Notes: generated by a model not told the origin, from the letters alone. A DNA stretch of 64,000 bases from Paenibacillus phoenicis (GCF_034718895.1 NZ_JAYERP010000001.1:1612001-1676000), one strand, 5' to 3'. Numbered from the stretch's first letter, positions 36,605 through 45,245 are shown. Translations and numbers: made by a program.

Positions 36605-36660
36605 CAAGCCGGACCCGGATTTTCGCGCCTCACGCTTCGAGGTTCACCAAAATCCGGGGA
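36605..36660 (-). terminator. Hairpin after the CNNM gene
   Basis: Nested inverted repeats CCGGATTTT/AAAATCCGG and CCTC/GAGG in the 60 bp past the stop codon. No clear T run, so efficiency is uncertain. Confidence 0.5.
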
Positions 36661-36671
36661 CTTGCTAAATC

Positions 36672-38012
36672 TTAAGAATCCATGGAAACCGGATGAACTG
36701 AAAATGCTTGTTCCGGGTCGGTCAGTCGGGTGGCTGCGAGCTTGCGAATGCGATGCTGACCAACTTCTCGGACAGCGAAGACATAACCCCCGTATTCGAA
36801 TTCCGGTATTTCATTCACCGTCGGAATCCGCTTCAACTGCCCGATCATAAATCCGCTTAGCGTATCGTAGTGTTCGATCGGAAGCTTAATATCCAAGATC
36901 TCCTGGGCATCGTCGAGGGACATCGTACCGCTGAACAGATAACTGCCTTCGCCAACCTGCTCGTATTCCCGTTCCTCTTCGTCGTGTTCGTCATAGATGT
37001 TGCCGACGATTTCCTCCAGCAAATCCTCCATCGTCACGATGCCGGCGGTTCCTCCGTATTCGTCTACGACGATGGCCATATGAATGCGGTTTTGCTGCAT
37101 TTCCTCGAACAGTTCATTCGTTTTTTTGGAGATCGGGATAAAATAAGGCGGCGTCACCAGCTCCTGTAAATTCCAATGCTCCTTCTCCCCGTTGCGTAAA
37201 AAGCGAATCAAATCCTTACTGTGCAATATTCCAATCATATTGTCAACTGTATCCTCATACACCGGGAAGCGGGTATATTGCTCCTTATCGGCAATTTCAG
37301 CCACGGTCTGCTGATCGGCATCGGCCGGGATAGCTACGACGTCAATCCGGTGCGTCATGATATCGGACACCGTCAAATTGTCAAAATCAAAGATGTTGTT
37401 AATCATCAGGCGCTCGCTAGGCTGGATCGTCCCCATTTCCTCTCCGGTATCCAACATCATGCGGATCTCCTCCTCGGAGACTTCCTCCTCCTTAGCGTTC
37501 GGATCGATGCCAAACAGCCGCACCAACATGTTGGTGGACGTGGTCAGCAGCTTCACGAACGGCGAGGTCGCCTTCGACAAGATGGACAACGTCGTAGCCG
37601 CAAACATCGCCATCGCTTCGGCCTTGTTCATGGCTACCCGTTTCGGCACCAGCTCCCCCAGCACCAACTGGAAGTATGAGAGCAACAAAGTGATGATGAT
37701 CAGCGATATCGTGCTAAGCACGTTTTCGGGAATCGGCAGCCCCATGCGGATTAAATAAGCCGCCAGGTCGTCGGCAAAGCTTTCCCCGGCGAAGGCACTG
37801 GCAAAAAAGCCCGCAAGCGTGATGCCAATTTGAATCGTCGCCAGAAACTTGCTGGGCTCGCCAAGCAAACCTACGATAACCTTCGCTTTCCGGTGGCCCT
37901 GCCCCGCCATCGCTTTAATTTTATTATCGTTCAAGGAGATCAAGGCGATTTCCGATGCAGCAAAAAAGGCATTAATCAAAATTAATATGAAGACAACTAA
38001 AAGTCCCAACAA
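36672..38012 (-). CDS. CNNM/CorC family (hemolysin C-like) membrane protein, probable Mg2+/divalent cation exporter
   Basis: 446 residues. An N-terminal CNNM (DUF21) domain with four membrane segments (about 1-180) includes NAFFAASEIALISLNDNKIKAM and YFQLVLGELVPKRVAMNKAEAM. A pair of CBS domains (about 205-330, VSDIMTHRIDVVAIPAD and VDEYGGTAGIVTMEDLLEEIVG) and a C-terminal CorC_HlyC domain follow. Homologues such as B. subtilis YhdP and S. aureus MpfA are linked to Mg2+ efflux; the hemolysin name is historical. The TTG at 38012 follows GGAGGTGG. It interrupts the cheR-aroC synteny of B. subtilis and has its own promoter and leader. Confidence 0.9.
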   Translation of the reverse strand: MLGLLVVFILILINAFFAASEIALISLNDNKIKAMAGQGHRKAKVIVGLLGEPSKFLATIQIGITLAGFFASAFAGESFADDLAAYLIRMGLPIPENVLSTISLIIITLLLSYFQLVLGELVPKRVAMNKAEAMAMFAATTLSILSKATSPFVKLLTTSTNMLVRLFGIDPNAKEEEVSEEEIRMMLDTGEEMGTIQPSERLMINNIFDFDNLTVSDIMTHRIDVVAIPADADQQTVAEIADKEQYTRFPVYEDTVDNMIGILHSKDLIRFLRNGEKEHWNLQELVTPPYFIPISKKTNELFEEMQQNRIHMAIVVDEYGGTAGIVTMEDLLEEIVGNIYDEHDEEEREYEQVGEGSYLFSGTMSLDDAQEILDIKLPIEHYDTLSGFMIGQLKRIPTVNEIPEFEYGGYVFAVREVGQHRIRKLAATRLTDPEQAFSVHPVSMDS

Positions 38013-38080
38013 CTCATTTCCACCTCCAAAAGTTTCCCCCGGCGTCGTTTGAAGCTGTCATTCCGGCGGGTAAACAAACG

Positions 38081-38126
38081 CAAAAAGGCATAACCCGCCG
38101 TCACCAAATTGACGCAGGCTATGCCT
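38081..38126 (-). terminator. Terminator in the leader of the CNNM gene
   Basis: Minus-strand stem AGGCATA/TATGCCT extended by GCCTG/GCGGGT (one bulge) and CGTCA/TGACG, followed by TTTTT. The 5' arm overlaps the stop codon of the leader ORF, and the 3' arm can alternatively pair with ACCCGCC at about 38065-38071. Confidence 0.88.
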
Positions 38127-38199
38127 GAAATTCCTCAATGAATAGATTATTGAAAAATTGTACCGTGTCGCTACTCTCCGGGTCGTCCGAATCGTTCAT
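38119..38199 (-). CDS. 26-residue acidic leader peptide ORF
   Basis: ATG at 38199 preceded by AGGAGAG with a 9-nt spacing. The peptide begins MNDSDDPESSD, with five acidic residues and one proline in the first eleven, then a hydrophobic-aromatic part and ends EEFQA at a TAG inside the terminator stem. Its promoter, ribosome site and terminator all lie within about 180 bp, in front of the CNNM gene. It may be a regulatory leader peptide or a free-standing small protein. Too short for normal ORF calling. Confidence 0.6.
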   Translation of the reverse strand: MNDSDDPESSDTVQFFNNLFIEEFQA

Positions 38200-38232
38200 G
38201 GATGAAATCTCTCCTGACCTGAATTTATAACT

Positions 38233-38262
38233 ATTATAGGAAGCTCCCCTGACGGCTGTCAA
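38233..38262 (-). promoter_or_regulatory. SigA promoter of the leader/CNNM transcript
   Basis: Minus strand exact TTGACA (38257-38262) and TATAAT (38233-38238) separated by 18 bp; predicted start near 38226, 27 nt before the leader ORF. Confidence 0.85.
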
Positions 38263-38283
38263 GAACGCTTCAACCAAGAACGC

Positions 38284-38326
38284 AAAAAGCGCCGTTCCCC
38301 GCCCTGCTTGGCGATGTCGGCGCTAT
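38284..38326 (-). terminator. Terminator after the small gene at 38351
   Basis: Minus-strand arms AGCGCCG and CGGCGCT enclose a GC-rich loop and are followed by TTTTT. Confidence 0.65.
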
Positions 38327-38350
38327 TTAACTGGTATGGGCGCTTGCAGC

Positions 38351-38524
38351 TTATCTGAGGCCTGAAGCTGGTTTATTTTCCAAAGCGGCGGAACGCCGGG
38401 GATCCACCGGAAAATCCTCAAGCATCACCTTGAGGTGCGAACCTTCGATGCCAAGCACCTGCGCGCATTCCTGCGGCGTCAAGAATCCCCGCCGATAAGC
38501 TTCGATCACTTTTCGCTTGTCCAT
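38351..38524 (-). CDS. Uncharacterised 57-residue protein
   Basis: Not recognised by name. The ATG at 38524 follows GGAGG by 7-8 nt. The N-terminal 30 residues (MDKRKVIEAYRRGFLTPQEC, then AQVLGIE) look like a short helix-turn-helix or anti-sigma-type helical pair, followed by a Pro/Arg-containing tail. It lies alone between the repeats downstream of cheR and the CNNM leader. Confidence 0.6.
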   Translation of the reverse strand: MDKRKVIEAYRRGFLTPQECAQVLGIEGSHLKVMLEDFPVDPRRSAALENKPASGLR

Positions 38525-38585
38525 GATCTGACCTCCATTGACTATATGGTCCAAGTATAGGAAAGATCAAACCATTCTATACTAT

Positions 38586-38746
38586 CGTTTTGGCTTCTTA
38601 TCGCGAAGTAACTCATGTGAAGCGAATACGGCATCGAATCTTGAATTCAGATGCTCGCTCCGTTGCTCACGTAGGTTTCCCTACGCTCCGCTACTCACTC
38701 ACCTCTTCATCCAACCTTCTCGGCGCTAAGAACCCAAAATTTTTAA
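38586..38746 (-). repeat. Dispersed intergenic repeat, copy 1 (full)
   Basis: Reverse-oriented copy of a family of about 160 bp. The shared core reads CCGAGAAGGTTGGATGAAG, then GAGTAGCGGAGCGTAGG, CCTACGTGAGCAACGGA and GAATTCAAGATTCGA, with short imperfect terminal inverted repeats. Same family as 46862-47023 and 51469-51637. Confidence 0.85.
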
Positions 38747-38815
38747 TCATGAAGTAGCTCGTGTGAAGCGAATTCGACTTCGAATCTTGAATTCAGTTGC
38801 TCGCTCCGTTGTTCC
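38747..38815 (-). repeat. Dispersed intergenic repeat, copy 2 (partial)
   Basis: Tandem to copy 1 in the same orientation; retains the CAACGGAGCGAGC, GAATTCAAGATTCGA and CTTCATGAT part only. It runs into the 3' end of cheR and supplies its last codons and stop. Confidence 0.75.
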
Positions 38816-39650
38816 CTTCCCCCTTCTTACGATAAAAGAACGTTTCCGCCGCTTCCAAATCGTATTGGCCAGGGGAGAAAATTTGCTCCGTGCTGCCGAC
38901 GAACAGGACGCCGCCGGGACGCAGCGCACGCGAAAACTTATGATAAAGCCCTTGTTTTGCTTCTTCGGTAAAATAAATCATCACGTTGCGGCAAACGATC
39001 AGGTCAAAGCCCTCTTCAAACGGATCGAGCAGCAGGTTTTGCTTCTTGAACGTGACGGCCTTCTTCAGCTTCGGATCAAAGCGGAACATCGGGCCTTCCG
39101 GCGTAAAATAACGCTCGGCGACCGCCTTCGGCACATCCTTCAGCGAACGCTCCAGATATAATCCTTCCTGGGCTTTCCCGAGCGCTCCTTCATCAATGTC
39201 CGTTGCCAGCAAATAGGTGTTCGCTAGAAGCCCCAGATCTGCGAGAATCATGGCCAACGTGTATGGCTCCTCTCCCGTCGAACAGGCCGCGCTCCACACC
39301 TTCAGCCGGGGCCGCCCGGCGGCCAGCCCCGGCAGCACCGAGTCCCTCAGCACTTCCCAGCGATTGGGGTTGCGCCAAAATTCAGATACGTTAATCGTCA
39401 TCTTGTCCAAAAATTCATAAAATAACTGCTTGTTGCTCAGCATCGCCGTATAAAAATCCGCAAACTTCGAATAGCCGTTCTTATTGCGCAGCGTCGTCAA
39501 ACGCCGCTTCATTTGCGCTTCCTTGTATTGGGCCAAATCGATACCCGTGCTTTTTTTAATGTTCTGGATAAAGCCGAGATAATCCGGATCCGGTGCCGTC
39601 TCTGTGTTGTCTACCCGAGGGATGTCGGGAAAAATCCGGTTCAAATCCAT
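38793..39650 (-). CDS. cheR: Chemotaxis protein methyltransferase CheR
   Basis: SAM-dependent methylation of chemoreceptor glutamates. The 285 residues have the N-terminal CheR domain (about 20-80, [14 protein letters not shown]) and the methyltransferase domain with [12 protein letters not shown], the SAM motif [28 protein letters not shown], and [11 protein letters not shown]. It overlaps ndk by 10 bp. Position between ndk and aroC matches B. subtilis. The last few residues (EGNNGASN) and stop come from an intergenic repeat, so the natural C-terminus has been replaced. Confidence 0.95.
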   Translation of the reverse strand: MDLNRIFPDIPRVDNTETAPDPDYLGFIQNIKKSTGIDLAQYKEAQMKRRLTTLRNKNGYSKFADFYTAMLSNKQLFYEFLDKMTINVSEFWRNPNRWEVLRDSVLPGLAAGRPRLKVWSAACSTGEEPYTLAMILADLGLLANTYLLATDIDEGALGKAQEGLYLERSLKDVPKAVAERYFTPEGPMFRFDPKLKKAVTFKKQNLLLDPFEEGFDLIVCRNVMIYFTEEAKQGLYHKFSRALRPGGVLFVGSTEQIFSPGQYDLEAAETFFYRKKGEGNNGASN

Positions 39651-40084
39651 GGGCTCACGCTTCTCGTATACTGTAGTAGCTCATGAGGCTCAAAGAAGTT
39701 GGCGATTTCTCGCTCCGCACTCTCTACTCCGTCGGAACCATGAATCAGATTAAACGGCGTATGGGCGGCAAAATCCCCCCGAATCGTGCCGGGAAGCGCC
39801 TCGGTGACTTTCGTCTTGCCGATGACCATGCGGGACAAGTTAATGATGTCATCCCCTTCCCATACCATGGCAAATACCGGCCCAGAAGTAATGAAGCCCA
39901 CCAGTTCGTCAAAGAAAGGCTTGCCCTCATGCTCCGCATAATGTCTCTTCGCCTGCTCTTCTGTCACTTGAACCAGCTTGCCTGCGACGAGTTGAAATCC
40001 CTTATCCTCGAACCGGCTGATAATTCTGCCGATCAGCCCGCGCTGTACGCCGTCCGGCTTAACCATTAAAAACGTTCTTTCCAT
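39641..40084 (-). CDS. ndk: Nucleoside diphosphate kinase
   Basis: Balances NTP pools by phosphate transfer through a phosphohistidine. 147 residues start [19 protein letters not shown]. The active-site motif, normally NxxHGSD, appears as [16 protein letters not shown]. Length is normal. It follows hepT by about 120 bp and overlaps cheR. Confidence 0.97.
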   Translation of the reverse strand: MERTFLMVKPDGVQRGLIGRIISRFEDKGFQLVAGKLVQVTEEQAKRHYAEHEGKPFFDELVGFITSGPVFAMVWEGDDIINLSRMVIGKTKVTEALPGTIRGDFAAHTPFNLIHGSDGVESAEREIANFFEPHELLQYTRSVSPWI

Positions 40085-40204
40085 GGTTCCCCTCCCGAAT
40101 TTAACAGCATCATTTGCGATTCAAACCTCATTCCCACCTTCCTCCAGGAAGGCGGTTTCACCTGCATTTTACCAGAAACTTGCGAAACAGGTAAAGCGAT
40201 AAGA

Positions 40205-41179
40205 TTAATAGGAGCGTTTGTTAACAAATTCTGCAATGTCCTGTAAATGGGAGCGCGCCGCTGTATCCGGCAGCTGCTGCAACGCCGCCAGCGCTTTTGC
40301 AATATAGCGGTCGGCCAACGCCTCCGCTTTGCCAATGCCCGGGCTTGTCCGAATCATTTCGATCGCACGGGACACATCCCCGCTGCCGTCTCCGGCCTGG
40401 ATGCCGCGAATTTCCCGAAGCAGCGGCTCTCTTAAATCAGGCTCCTGCAGAGCGTAAAGCACAGGAAGCGTGATGTTGCCCTGGCGCATATCGCTGCCCG
40501 GCGGTTTACCGATCGTCTTCTCAGTACCAAATAAATCAAGCAGATCGTCGCGAATCTGGAAGGCCATGCCCACGTTGTACCCGTACCGGTACAGCAGCGC
40601 ACTCACTTTGGCCGGAGCATCTGCCGCCATGGCTCCCAGCTGACAGCTGATGGCGATGAGCAAAGCGGTTTTCCGCCGGATGCGCAGCAAATAGTTGCGT
40701 ACGCTTTGCTCCGTGTTGAAAAAATCGCGGATCTGCTCCATTTCCCCGATCGACATCTGCACCATCGCTTTGGCCAGTATGCGGTGTATGTATGGATTTG
40801 CGAGCTCGGATACCTGCATCAGGGCCTTGGCGTAGATGTAGTCGCCGGTATACATGGCGATCCGATTATCCCACTTCGACTTTACCGTCGCTTTGCCCCG
40901 CCGCGTGTCGGCATCGTCGATCACGTCATCGTGAACGAGTGACGCCGAATGGATGAGCTCCAGCGGCACAGCGATATACTGCAGCTTCTGCAGATCGTAG
41001 TTCCCAAACTTCCCGCCAAGCAATACGAAGACCGGCCGCAGCCGCTTCCCGCCTGCCTTCAACAAGTGCAGGGACGTCTCGCTGAGCAGATCGTCATCGC
41101 CGTCGATGCTGCGGTACAGCTGGCGTTCGATAAAATCCATATCTTTTTTTAACGCACCGAAAATATCCAGTAGTTTCAT
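40205..41179 (-). CDS. hepT: Heptaprenyl diphosphate synthase component II (polyprenyl synthetase)
   Basis: Catalytic subunit making the menaquinone side chain. 324 residues with the first aspartate-rich motif in LVHDDVIDDADTRRG, substrate-binding KAGGKRLRP, and the second motif QIRDDLLDLFG. It overlaps mqnA by 4 bp. The non-catalytic partner hepS lies 4 kb upstream, separated by the menaquinone genes. Confidence 0.96.
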   Translation of the reverse strand: MKLLDIFGALKKDMDFIERQLYRSIDGDDDLLSETSLHLLKAGGKRLRPVFVLLGGKFGNYDLQKLQYIAVPLELIHSASLVHDDVIDDADTRRGKATVKSKWDNRIAMYTGDYIYAKALMQVSELANPYIHRILAKAMVQMSIGEMEQIRDFFNTEQSVRNYLLRIRRKTALLIAISCQLGAMAADAPAKVSALLYRYGYNVGMAFQIRDDLLDLFGTEKTIGKPPGSDMRQGNITLPVLYALQEPDLREPLLREIRGIQAGDGSGDVSRAIEMIRTSPGIGKAEALADRYIAKALAALQQLPDTAARSHLQDIAEFVNKRSY

Positions 41180-42045
41180 TCTTTCACCCGTGTCAGCAAA
41201 TTGTCACTCCATATCTCCAGCTCTACTCGATGATCCAGCAGCCCCATTTCATAGGCATAGTCAAAATACAACGAAAGTCCTTGGCGGTGCGATTCATTAA
41301 AATCATAGCGGATGTTCTGAGTAAAATAATGCCGCCAATAATCCGCCGTACCGCCAATTTCGGCGCAAGCCTTGGCCACGAGCGGGGATACATCACTTAA
41401 GCTCTTACGTTTGCTTTCCACAAAGGCTTCCGTCACTTCAGCCAAATAGTCGCCGTGGGCTTCGGCAAACGACTTCTGAACGGCCCAGACCGCAAAGGTC
41501 ATACCATAGCCGGTCCATGATTTCCAAACTTCCCCCAAATCGGTAACGATATAATCGTGATCCCGCCAGGATGCCTGAATCGCGTGATCGCCGATCAACA
41601 GCGCGCCGTCGCTTTCTGCCATCATCAGATCCAAATCAGGCTCACTGTCCCAATACTCAGGTTTGCCACCGTACGCTTTTTCCATAATGATCTTCAGCAA
41701 ATTGACCGAAGTTGCCGACGTATTCGTTAGCGCGATCTTGCCGTTCGCAATTTCCTCCGGCGGCTTCCGCGAGAACAGCAGAATCGAACCCACCGGCCCA
41801 TCGGAGCTGACGGAAAGATCCGGCAGCAGCAGGAACCGCTCCGAGCCGTACCCGTAGGCAAAAGAAGACACCGGGGAAATATCCAGCATCCCGCCAAGCA
41901 TCCGGCGGTTCAGCTTCGAAGGGACCTCGGTGACGAGTTGGCTCACTTGGGACAGGCGCGTCACATCAAAATAATGAAAAACGGGCCAGACGTTGCTGTA
42001 TTTGATTTGGCCGATGAGGATGTTTTCATTCTCCCGATTGTTCAT
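41176..42045 (-). CDS. mqnA: Menaquinone biosynthesis protein MqnA (chorismate dehydratase)
   Basis: First enzyme of the futalosine route to menaquinone, dehydrating chorismate. The 289-residue product has the periplasmic-binding-protein-like fold of the MqnA/MqnD family: IGQIKYSNVWPVFHYF, the S-N/V-x-V and PVSSFAYGYG segments, TSATSVNLLKII, and ALLIGDHAI. MqnD is less likely because of the N-terminal motifs and the position next to UbiX/UbiA. The start at 42045 follows GGGGGG and overlaps ubiX by 20 bp. Confidence 0.88.
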   Translation of the reverse strand: MNNRENENILIGQIKYSNVWPVFHYFDVTRLSQVSQLVTEVPSKLNRRMLGGMLDISPVSSFAYGYGSERFLLLPDLSVSSDGPVGSILLFSRKPPEEIANGKIALTNTSATSVNLLKIIMEKAYGGKPEYWDSEPDLDLMMAESDGALLIGDHAIQASWRDHDYIVTDLGEVWKSWTGYGMTFAVWAVQKSFAEAHGDYLAEVTEAFVESKRKSLSDVSPLVAKACAEIGGTADYWRHYFTQNIRYDFNESHRQGLSLYFDYAYEMGLLDHRVELEIWSDNLLTRVKE

Positions 42046-42643
42046 TCTGATCCCCCCATCTCTTGAATAACGCATGCTCGATGCCCAGATTGTCGAGCAC
42101 TTTACCAACTAAAAACCGGACCAGATCATCAATGGTCTGCGGTCCGAAATAAAATGCCGGCATCGCCGGGATGATGCGCACGCCAAGTCGAGCCAGCTTC
42201 AGCATGTTCTCCAAATGGATCGCATGCAGTGGCGTTTCGCGTGGCACCAGCACAAGCGGCCGGCCTTCCTTCAGCATGACATCGGCTGCCCGAGCCATCA
42301 GATTGTCGGACGTTCCGTTTGCGATCGAAGACAGGGTTCCCATCGAACAAGGCATAACGATCATCCCGTGCGTGAGGAAAGAACCGCTGGCGATCGAAGC
42401 CCCAATATCCGCGATCGGATGGTATACCAGCTTCCCGGGAAGCTGACCGAAATGTTCCTCCAGCGTCGCCTCCCGATCGCTCGTGTTCCAACCGAGCTCC
42501 TCCTTGATCACTCGCCACCCTGCATTGGATACAACGAGATGCACGAGGAAGTTCATACCTAACAGCGTTTCAATCAGCTTCACTCCATAGATCGAACCAC
42601 TGGCCCCAGTTATGCCGACAACAATCGATTTCCCTTTATCCAT
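42026..42643 (-). CDS. ubiX: UbiX family flavin prenyltransferase
   Basis: Makes prenylated FMN, the cofactor of UbiD-type decarboxylases. 205 residues: IVVGITGASGSIYGVKLIETL at the N-terminus (flavin loop), then GSFLTHGMIVMPCSMGTLSSIANG and LVPRETPLHAIHLENM. In this menaquinone cluster it should serve decarboxylation of the futalosine-derived naphthoate. No UbiD gene is in the window. Start and mqnP stop share one base (TAATG). Confidence 0.93.
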   Translation of the reverse strand: MDKGKSIVVGITGASGSIYGVKLIETLLGMNFLVHLVVSNAGWRVIKEELGWNTSDREATLEEHFGQLPGKLVYHPIADIGASIASGSFLTHGMIVMPCSMGTLSSIANGTSDNLMARAADVMLKEGRPLVLVPRETPLHAIHLENMLKLARLGVRIIPAMPAFYFGPQTIDDLVRFLVGKVLDNLGIEHALFKRWGDQNEQSGE

Positions 42644-43515
42644 TAGAATTGTCGCACCACCAAATCAATCAATGTGAAGGAAAACACAACGATGCTCAGC
42701 ACGCCGTTCATGGTGAAGAACGCGGTTTGCAGCCGGCTGAGATCGCTCGGAGAAACGATATGGTGCTCGTAAAACAAAATAGCATACGCAATAATCATGC
42801 CCACGACATACCACCAGCCCAAATCCGTCAACAGCAGCAAAGCGATAAAGCCCAGCGCGGTGATGATATGAAACGCTTGAGCAATCTTCAGCGATTTAGC
42901 GACACCAAACCGAACAGGAATGGAATAAAGACCTTCCTTCGTATCGAAATCAACGTCCTGGCAGGCGTAAATGATATCGAAGCCGGCAATCCAAAAGGTA
43001 ATCGTTACATAAAATACCATTGCTGTCCAATCAACTTGTCCAGTTACAGCCGCCCAGCCGCCGAGAGGAGCTAAGCCGATCGTCAGACCCAGTATGACGT
43101 GGCAGAGCCAAGTAAAACGTTTCGTGTAGGAGTACAAAACCAACATGATGACGGCGATAGGCAACAGCTTTAATGCTAAGGGGTCTAGCTCGGCAGCGGC
43201 CCAGAACAACAAGGCAAAAGAGAGAATGATGAACAACACGACTTCGCCTATTTTTAAAAGTCCCGCCGGGATTGCGCGGTTTGCGGTACGAGGGTTCTTC
43301 GCATCGATGACCCGGTCAATAAGACGGTTCAGCCCCATCGCCGCACTTCGTGCGCCAAACATCGCCAACAGCACCCACCCGATCTGTGCCCAGGACGGCA
43401 GCTCATGGTTAATCATTTCAGACCCGAGCAGCGCGCCCATGAAAGCGAACGGTAAAGCGAATACCGTATGTTCAAACTTGATCATTTGCAGGAAAATTAC
43501 CATTTTCTTAAACAT
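42643..43515 (-). CDS. mqnP: UbiA family prenyltransferase (MqnP-type)
   Basis: Integral membrane prenyltransferase of 290 residues and about eight helices. Both Asp-rich motifs are present: NRLIDRVIDAKNPRT and YACQDVDFDTKEG. Resemblance to UbiA (not MenA) and neighbours mqnA and ubiX suggest it attaches the heptaprenyl chain to the futalosine-derived acid. The start at 43515 has AAGGAGA upstream and overlaps menG by 8 bp. The name mqnP is inferred from context. Confidence 0.88.
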   Translation of the reverse strand: MFKKMVIFLQMIKFEHTVFALPFAFMGALLGSEMINHELPSWAQIGWVLLAMFGARSAAMGLNRLIDRVIDAKNPRTANRAIPAGLLKIGEVVLFIILSFALLFWAAAELDPLALKLLPIAVIMLVLYSYTKRFTWLCHVILGLTIGLAPLGGWAAVTGQVDWTAMVFYVTITFWIAGFDIIYACQDVDFDTKEGLYSIPVRFGVAKSLKIAQAFHIITALGFIALLLLTDLGWWYVVGMIIAYAILFYEHHIVSPSDLSRLQTAFFTMNGVLSIVVFSFTLIDLVVRQF

Positions 43516-44236
43516 GTTGCGTCTCCTTCGTTCCGATGTGCAAGGCGGCAATTCCGCCGGTTAAAGGATACGCTTCAACCCGGGTAAGTCCCGTCTCCCG
43601 GAAAATCTCCGCCAGCTCCGCACGGCCAGGAAACTGGACGAGGGAATCGGGAAGCCATTTGTACTGTTCATATCGTTTTGCCACCAGTTTGCCAAGCATC
43701 GGAAGCACATTTTGAAAATAAAAATAATAAAGTCCTTTGAACGGCTGCCAGGTCGGCTTGGACAATTCCAGGCAAACCACCTTTCCTCCAGGTTTTACGA
43801 CGCGCCGCATTTCCCGCAGCACCTGGCGGAGATCAGGTACATTACGCAGACCAAAACCGATCGTCACGTAATCAAACCGGTTGTCTTCAAACGGCAGCTC
43901 CATCGCATTCCCTTGAACCAAGGTGATCCGCGACTCCAGCCCGCGCTCCTTTACTTTGAGGCGTCCGTATTCCAGCATCCGTTCACTAAAATCCAGGCCG
44001 ATGATCTGCCCCCCGCTGGCTTCCGCCATGCTGATCGTCCAATCACAGGTACCGCAGCACAGGTCAAGCGCGGTCTCCCCGGGGGACATGTTCATTTTGG
44101 CCATCGTGAATTTCCGCCACGCTTTGTGACGCCTGAAGCTAAGCAAGTCGTTCATCATGTCGTATTTCGGAGCGATGCTCTCGAATACAGAATGCACGAA
44201 CTGCTCTTTGGTCTCGGATGAAGATGTTTGGCTCAT
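43508..44236 (-). CDS. menG: Demethylmenaquinone methyltransferase
   Basis: Final SAM-dependent C-methylation to menaquinone. 242 residues with the UbiE/MenG signatures YDMMNDLLSFRRHKAWR, the SAM loop ALDLCCGTCDW, and YVTIGFGLRNVPD. It lies 12 bp after hepS. Confidence 0.97.
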   Translation of the reverse strand: MSQTSSSETKEQFVHSVFESIAPKYDMMNDLLSFRRHKAWRKFTMAKMNMSPGETALDLCCGTCDWTISMAEASGGQIIGLDFSERMLEYGRLKVKERGLESRITLVQGNAMELPFEDNRFDYVTIGFGLRNVPDLRQVLREMRRVVKPGGKVVCLELSKPTWQPFKGLYYFYFQNVLPMLGKLVAKRYEQYKWLPDSLVQFPGRAELAEIFRETGLTRVEAYPLTGGIAALHIGTKETQHV

Positions 44237-44248
44237 TTACTAATCCCC

Positions 44249-45121
44249 CTACCCTTCTTGCACGGAACGGCGTGACGGTGAAAGCACAGCGATAAACGGC
44301 TCAAGAATCGATTTGAGCTCCGTTCGCGCGGTTTCCTTCTTGCATTCATGCAGCAGCGATTGGACGTGATCCACCGATTGGTGCAGCATAGACAGCAGTT
44401 GTTCCTTGATATTGTATTTCACAAGCATCAGCGACCAGTCCCGCTCGCCGACTTTGCGGGTGGAGAGCGCAGTTTTATCCTCGGAGGATCCGGTTTCCAT
44501 GATGCGCAAATAGGCGTAACCTTTACGTTCGTGCGGCAGCTCAGAAGTAGACCGGATTTCTTCCAGCATGACTTCACAGCGGCTTAACTCCGCCAGCAGC
44601 TTCTGCCATAAGCTTTGGACCGACTTGTCCAGGATCTCCGTAAAAGAAAGAAAAAGCCCCATTTTGACATGGACGCATTCCTTCAGATAGTCTTCCGCAG
44701 GCAATAACATCTGCTTCAACTTGCTGTACAGCTGGACCTTCAAGCGGTTCACCTCACAGATGGCCGAGCTCATCAACGGGACCATGCCGATCTCCCCGGC
44801 TCCAGCTAGCAGATGATAAAACACGCCGCTGAAATAGTCACCGGCCAGTACCTTGAGCTGGCGCGAACGCATGGCCCGGGTTGCTTCCCCCAGTCCGGAC
44901 TCCAGATCGATGCGATCATGGGTGTCCATGCCAAGCTGCACGAGGAACGCGGCCAGCGCACAGGTCTCAGCTGACTCCAGCGACAGCCCCTCCCGCTCGG
45001 TTAAAAACGTATAAAGCAAACGAACACGGGGCACCGGAAACTCCGGAAGCGCCGTGTATGCGGTAATCATGTCGTAACTGACATATTTATTTGCCAATTC
45101 TGTTATGCGATAAGGTTTCAT
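44249..45121 (-). CDS. hepS: Heptaprenyl diphosphate synthase component I
   Basis: Small, non-catalytic subunit of the two-component heptaprenyl synthase. The 290-residue all-helical protein has the HepS pattern: a segment ALAAFLVQLGMDTHDRID, then QLKVLAGDYFSGVFYHLLAGAGEIGMV. It lacks the DDxxD motifs of HepT. Position upstream of menG as in B. subtilis supports the assignment. Confidence 0.9.
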   Translation of the reverse strand: MKPYRITELANKYVSYDMITAYTALPEFPVPRVRLLYTFLTEREGLSLESAETCALAAFLVQLGMDTHDRIDLESGLGEATRAMRSRQLKVLAGDYFSGVFYHLLAGAGEIGMVPLMSSAICEVNRLKVQLYSKLKQMLLPAEDYLKECVHVKMGLFLSFTEILDKSVQSLWQKLLAELSRCEVMLEEIRSTSELPHERKGYAYLRIMETGSSEDKTALSTRKVGERDWSLMLVKYNIKEQLLSMLHQSVDHVQSLLHECKKETARTELKSILEPFIAVLSPSRRSVQEG

Positions 45122-45245
45122 CCTTTGCCTCCGAGCCGCTGATCTTTCAGTAATAAAGATGTCACAATCTTGTCTATTATAGCATATGTTTTTTCACTGC
45201 GCACAGAGGCTATACGCGAAATCAACTCATCGGTCAATTCACCGG

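Noticed and set aside
38012-38230. M-box (ykoK) Mg2+ riboswitch before the CNNM gene
   Set aside because: None of the M-box conserved blocks is present; the leader is short and coding.
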